15,699 nt of DNA from Bacillota bacterium (lineage in GTDB: Bacteria > Bacillota > Clostridia > DSM-8532). The notes beneath the pieces are model-generated. The model saw only the letters and a program-made list of their open reading frames with translations. It was not told the DNA's origin and ran no database searches. Location: contig JAEXRM010000199.1 of NCBI GenBank assembly GCA_023440865.1, positions 1-15,699 on the forward strand. The letters are read 5' to 3'. Of the stretch, positions 13,228 through 15,699 are shown piece after piece; within the stretch, counting starts at the first letter, position 1; each line of letters opens with the position of its first letter. Made by a program: the position numbers and the translations under genes.

Positions 13228-15648
13228 ATGATGAAATGCAGCATTTGCAAGGAAAACGTCGCCGTCATCTTCATGACGCGCATCCACGACGGTGTCAGGG
13301 AGCCGGTGGGCCTGTGCATTCCCTGCGCGCAGAAGCAGGGTGTTGCCCCGCTCAATGAACTGTTGGCCCAGTCGGGCATGAGCCAGAAGGATTTTGAGAA
13401 CCTCAACGAGCAGATGACCGGCATGTTCGGCAATGTGAACATGGAGGAGCTGATGGCGGGCATGAACGCACCGGTCGACCCCGAGTCGGCGGATGCGTCG
13501 GCATCGCAGAACGGACAGAAAGGGGAGCCCTCCGCTTCCCTGATGAACTTCCTGCAGTCTGCCCTGTCGGCCATGAACCCAGCGGCCTCCGGACAGCCGT
13601 TGGAAGATGCTTCCATGGCCGCATCCGGTGATGCCGCCTCCAAGGTCCCTGACGAGGGAACTGCCGTGAAAACCGCACAGAAGCCGGAACGAGAGAAGCG
13701 CAGCACGTCGCGCAAGAACCTCGATGCCTTCGGCACCAATCTCAATGACAAGGCACGGGTCGGGAAGATCGATCCGGTCATCGGCCGCGAGAAGGAGATC
13801 GAACGTGTCATCCAAATCCTGAACCGGCGAACGAAGAACAATCCCGTACTCATTGGCGAGCCCGGCGTGGGCAAGACAGCCATTGCCGAAGGTCTTGCCG
13901 TTCGCATCGTCGAGGGGCGTGTGCCGGCGAAGCTGGCCGAAGCCGAGATCTATCTGCTCGACCTTGCCGCCGTTGTCGCCGGAACCCAGTTCCGGGGCCA
14001 GTTCGAGGCCCGCATGAAGGCCATCGTCGATGAGGCGCGCGCCTCCGGCACGGTCATCCTGGTCATCGACGAGGTGCACAGCATTGTGGGCGCCGGCGAG
14101 GCGGAGGGGGGCTCCATGAACGCCGCCAACATCCTCAAGCCCGCCTTGGCCCGCGGCGATGTGCAGGTCATCGGTGCGACGACGCTGGAGGACTATCGCA
14201 AGCACATCGAGAAGGACGCCGCGCTCGAGCGGCGGTTCCAGCCAGTCATCGTCAAGGAGCCGACGGTGGAGGAGACCATTGCCATCGTTCGCGGCATCCG
14301 GCATTTTTACGAGGACCACCACCAGGTTCGGTATGCCGACGCGGTGCTCGAGGCGGCTGTCCGCCTCTCAGCCCGGTACATCCACGACCGGTTCCTGCCG
14401 GACAAGGCCATCGATGTCATCGACGAGGCGGGTTCCCGCGTGAACCTTCGCAACAGCGGCCTGTTGGAGCTCGCCCGCCTTCAGGACGAGTACCGTGCGC
14501 TCGAGCAGGAAATGGAACAGGCGGCCGCCCGCGAGGACTATGCCCGCGCCGCCGAATTCAAGACCGAGGAGTGCCGCCTTTCGGCTCGGATCGCCGAGCT
14601 GTCGGCACAGCAGGCCGAGATGGACGTCACGCTCGATGATGTCGCCACCGTGGTGGAGGGATGGACGGGCATCCCCGTGCAGCGTGTCAGCGAGACAGAG
14701 GCCGGCCGGCTCTTGAAGCTCGAGGAACGGCTGCATGCGCGCGTCGTCGGCCAGGAGGCGGCCGTCTCGGCGCTCTCCCGCGCCATCCGCAGAACTCGCG
14801 CGGATCTGCGGACGAAGAAACGGCCAAGCACCTTCCTGTTCGTCGGGCCGACCGGCGTGGGCAAGACGGAGCTGGCCAAGGCGCTTGCGCAGGAGCTGTT
14901 TGGCAGCGAGAACGCCCTGATCCGCCTTGACATGTCCGAGTACATGGAAAAGCACACGGTTTCCAAGCTCATCGGCGCTCCGCCCGGCTACATCGGTTTC
15001 GACCAGGGGGGACAGCTCACGGAGAAGGTGCGCCGCAATCCCTATTCGGTGCTGTTGCTCGACGAGATCGAGAAGGCGCACCCCGACGTGTTCAACATGC
15101 TGCTGCAGGTCATGGAGGATGGCCGGCTCACCGACAGCAACGGTCGGACCGTGGGTTTCGAGAACACCGTCATCATCATGACATCGAATGCGGGCACCAG
15201 CTTCAAATCGGGCGGCATCGGCTTTGCCGGCTCCGAGGCGCATCTGCTGGAGCGGAAGGTCAATGAGGCCCTTCGTGAGATCTTCCGCCCGGAATTCCTC
15301 AACCGTGTGGATGAAACGGTCGTATTCGAGGCACTTTCCCGCGAGCAGTTGGGTGTCATCATCGGCATGATGCTGCGGGAGGTGACTTCCGATCTTGGGG
15401 CGAAAGGTGTTGCGATCACGTTCACCGACGAGGCGACCGCCTTTCTTCTCGAGCGCGGCTATGACCCCAGGTTTGGCGCGCGCCCGTTGCGCAAGACCGT
15501 GCAGCGGCATGTCGAGGACGAGATGGCCGAGCAGGTGCTTACCGGCAGGGTGCTGCCGGGCGATGCCGTGACCGTGTCCGTCGGCGGGGAGAAGCTCTCC
15601 TTTGACGTAACCCGCCCCGCGCGCATTTCGACGGGGGATGGCGCATGA
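13228..15648 (+). CDS. clpE: Clp protease ATP-binding subunit, ClpE-like (zinc finger, two AAA+ modules)
   Basis: The 806-residue protein unfolds substrates for the ClpP protease. The N-terminus has a ClpE/McsA-type zinc finger (C4-SI-C7 and C30-IP-C33) instead of the double Clp-N repeat of ClpC. A low-complexity Ala/Ser/Gly/Met-rich linker runs to about 160. AAA-1: Walker A GEPGVGKT (210-217), Walker B VILVIDE (276-282), Arg finger near 335. A UVR-like coiled segment (EDYARAAEFKTEECRL) lies near 436-451. AAA-2: Walker A GPTGVGKT (540-547), Walker B VLLLDE (608-613), ClpP-docking tripeptide IGF at 664-666, sensor 2 GARPLRK (750-756). GGAG (13215-13218) is 9 nt before the ATG. The stop overlaps the tsaD start. 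ClpC is the alternative label, but the zinc finger favours ClpE. Confidence 0.93.
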   Translation: MMKCSICKENVAVIFMTRIHDGVREPVGLCIPCAQKQGVAPLNELLAQSGMSQKDFENLNEQMTGMFGNVNMEELMAGMNAPVDPESADASASQNGQKGEPSASLMNFLQSALSAMNPAASGQPLEDASMAASGDAASKVPDEGTAVKTAQKPEREKRSTSRKNLDAFGTNLNDKARVGKIDPVIGREKEIERVIQILNRRTKNNPVLIGEPGVGKTAIAEGLAVRIVEGRVPAKLAEAEIYLLDLAAVVAGTQFRGQFEARMKAIVDEARASGTVILVIDEVHSIVGAGEAEGGSMNAANILKPALARGDVQVIGATTLEDYRKHIEKDAALERRFQPVIVKEPTVEETIAIVRGIRHFYEDHHQVRYADAVLEAAVRLSARYIHDRFLPDKAIDVIDEAGSRVNLRNSGLLELARLQDEYRALEQEMEQAAAREDYARAAEFKTEECRLSARIAELSAQQAEMDVTLDDVATVVEGWTGIPVQRVSETEAGRLLKLEERLHARVVGQEAAVSALSRAIRRTRADLRTKKRPSTFLFVGPTGVGKTELAKALAQELFGSENALIRLDMSEYMEKHTVSKLIGAPPGYIGFDQGGQLTEKVRRNPYSVLLLDEIEKAHPDVFNMLLQVMEDGRLTDSNGRTVGFENTVIIMTSNAGTSFKSGGIGFAGSEAHLLERKVNEALREIFRPEFLNRVDETVVFEALSREQLGVIIGMMLREVTSDLGAKGVAITFTDEATAFLLERGYDPRFGARPLRKTVQRHVEDEMAEQVLTGRVLPGDAVTVSVGGEKLSFDVTRPARISTGDGA

Positions 15649-15699
15649 AGCCGTATCTGGTGCTGGGCATGGAATCGAGCTGCGACGAGACATCCGCCG
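15645..15699 (+). CDS. tsaD: tRNA N6-threonylcarbamoyladenosine synthase subunit TsaD, N-terminal fragment
   Basis: Eighteen codons are visible before the window ends. The reading MKPYLVLGMESSCDETSA matches the conserved N-terminus of TsaD (formerly Gcp), including the GxESSCDET signature of the ASKHA-type ATPase fold. TsaD, with TsaB and TsaE, transfers threonylcarbamoyl to A37 of ANN-decoding tRNAs. The ATG overlaps the TGA of the Clp gene (ATGA at 15645-15648), with GGGGG at 15633-15637 as binding site, so the two are translationally coupled. Confidence 0.93.
   Translation, partial: MKPYLVLGMESSCDETSA

Overview
The window looks like a chromosomal segment of a GC-rich member of the Bacillota, probably a Clostridia-type lineage. 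This rests on strong AGGAGG-type ribosome binding sites, TTGACA/TATAAT promoters, hairpin-plus-T terminators, a SpoIIA/SigB-type partner-switching sigma module, a zinc-finger Clp ATPase of the ClpE type, and tightly packed genes. Genus or species cannot be assigned from what is visible. All genes lie on the + strand except one AraC-type regulator.

Layout. (1) 1-873: the 3' part of uvrC (nucleotide excision repair). (2) 950-3833: a small probable carbohydrate locus, with an AraC/cupin regulator on the - strand divergent from a ThuA-like protein and a Gfo/Idh/MocA oxidoreductase. (3) 3834-5493: a gene-poor 393-nt stretch with repeats, then a stand-alone serine beta-lactamase-like hydrolase that is visibly less GC-rich than its neighbours and ends in a strong terminator. 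(4) 5508-9660: housekeeping genes guaB (IMP dehydrogenase), greA (transcript cleavage factor) and lysS (lysyl-tRNA synthetase). Each has its own recognisable sigma-A promoter and a structured leader; the lysS leader carries an intrinsic terminator directly after the promoter. (5) 9669-12879: a membrane protein with a degenerate J domain, then a partner-switching module: RsbV/SpoIIAA-like antagonist, a degenerate RsbW-like protein, a SigB/SigF-family sigma factor, and after a 287-nt structured gap a second, intact RsbW-like ATPase. (6) 13228-15699: clpE-like ATPase overlapping the start of tsaD (tRNA t6A synthesis).

How they may work together. The sigma module is the most notable part. The RsbW-like gene in the usual operon position has lost the residues of the ATP-binding boxes. 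The unlinked second HATPase has all of them, and a sequence resembling a SigB-type promoter (GTTACA-N13-GGGTAA) lies in front of it. A reasonable inference is a stress or developmental switch with anti-sigma binding and antagonist phosphorylation split over two proteins, with positive feedback on the kinase gene. This is a hypothesis from sequence only. The remaining genes are recognisable families; their novelty, if any, lies in leaders, attenuators and intergenic repeats.
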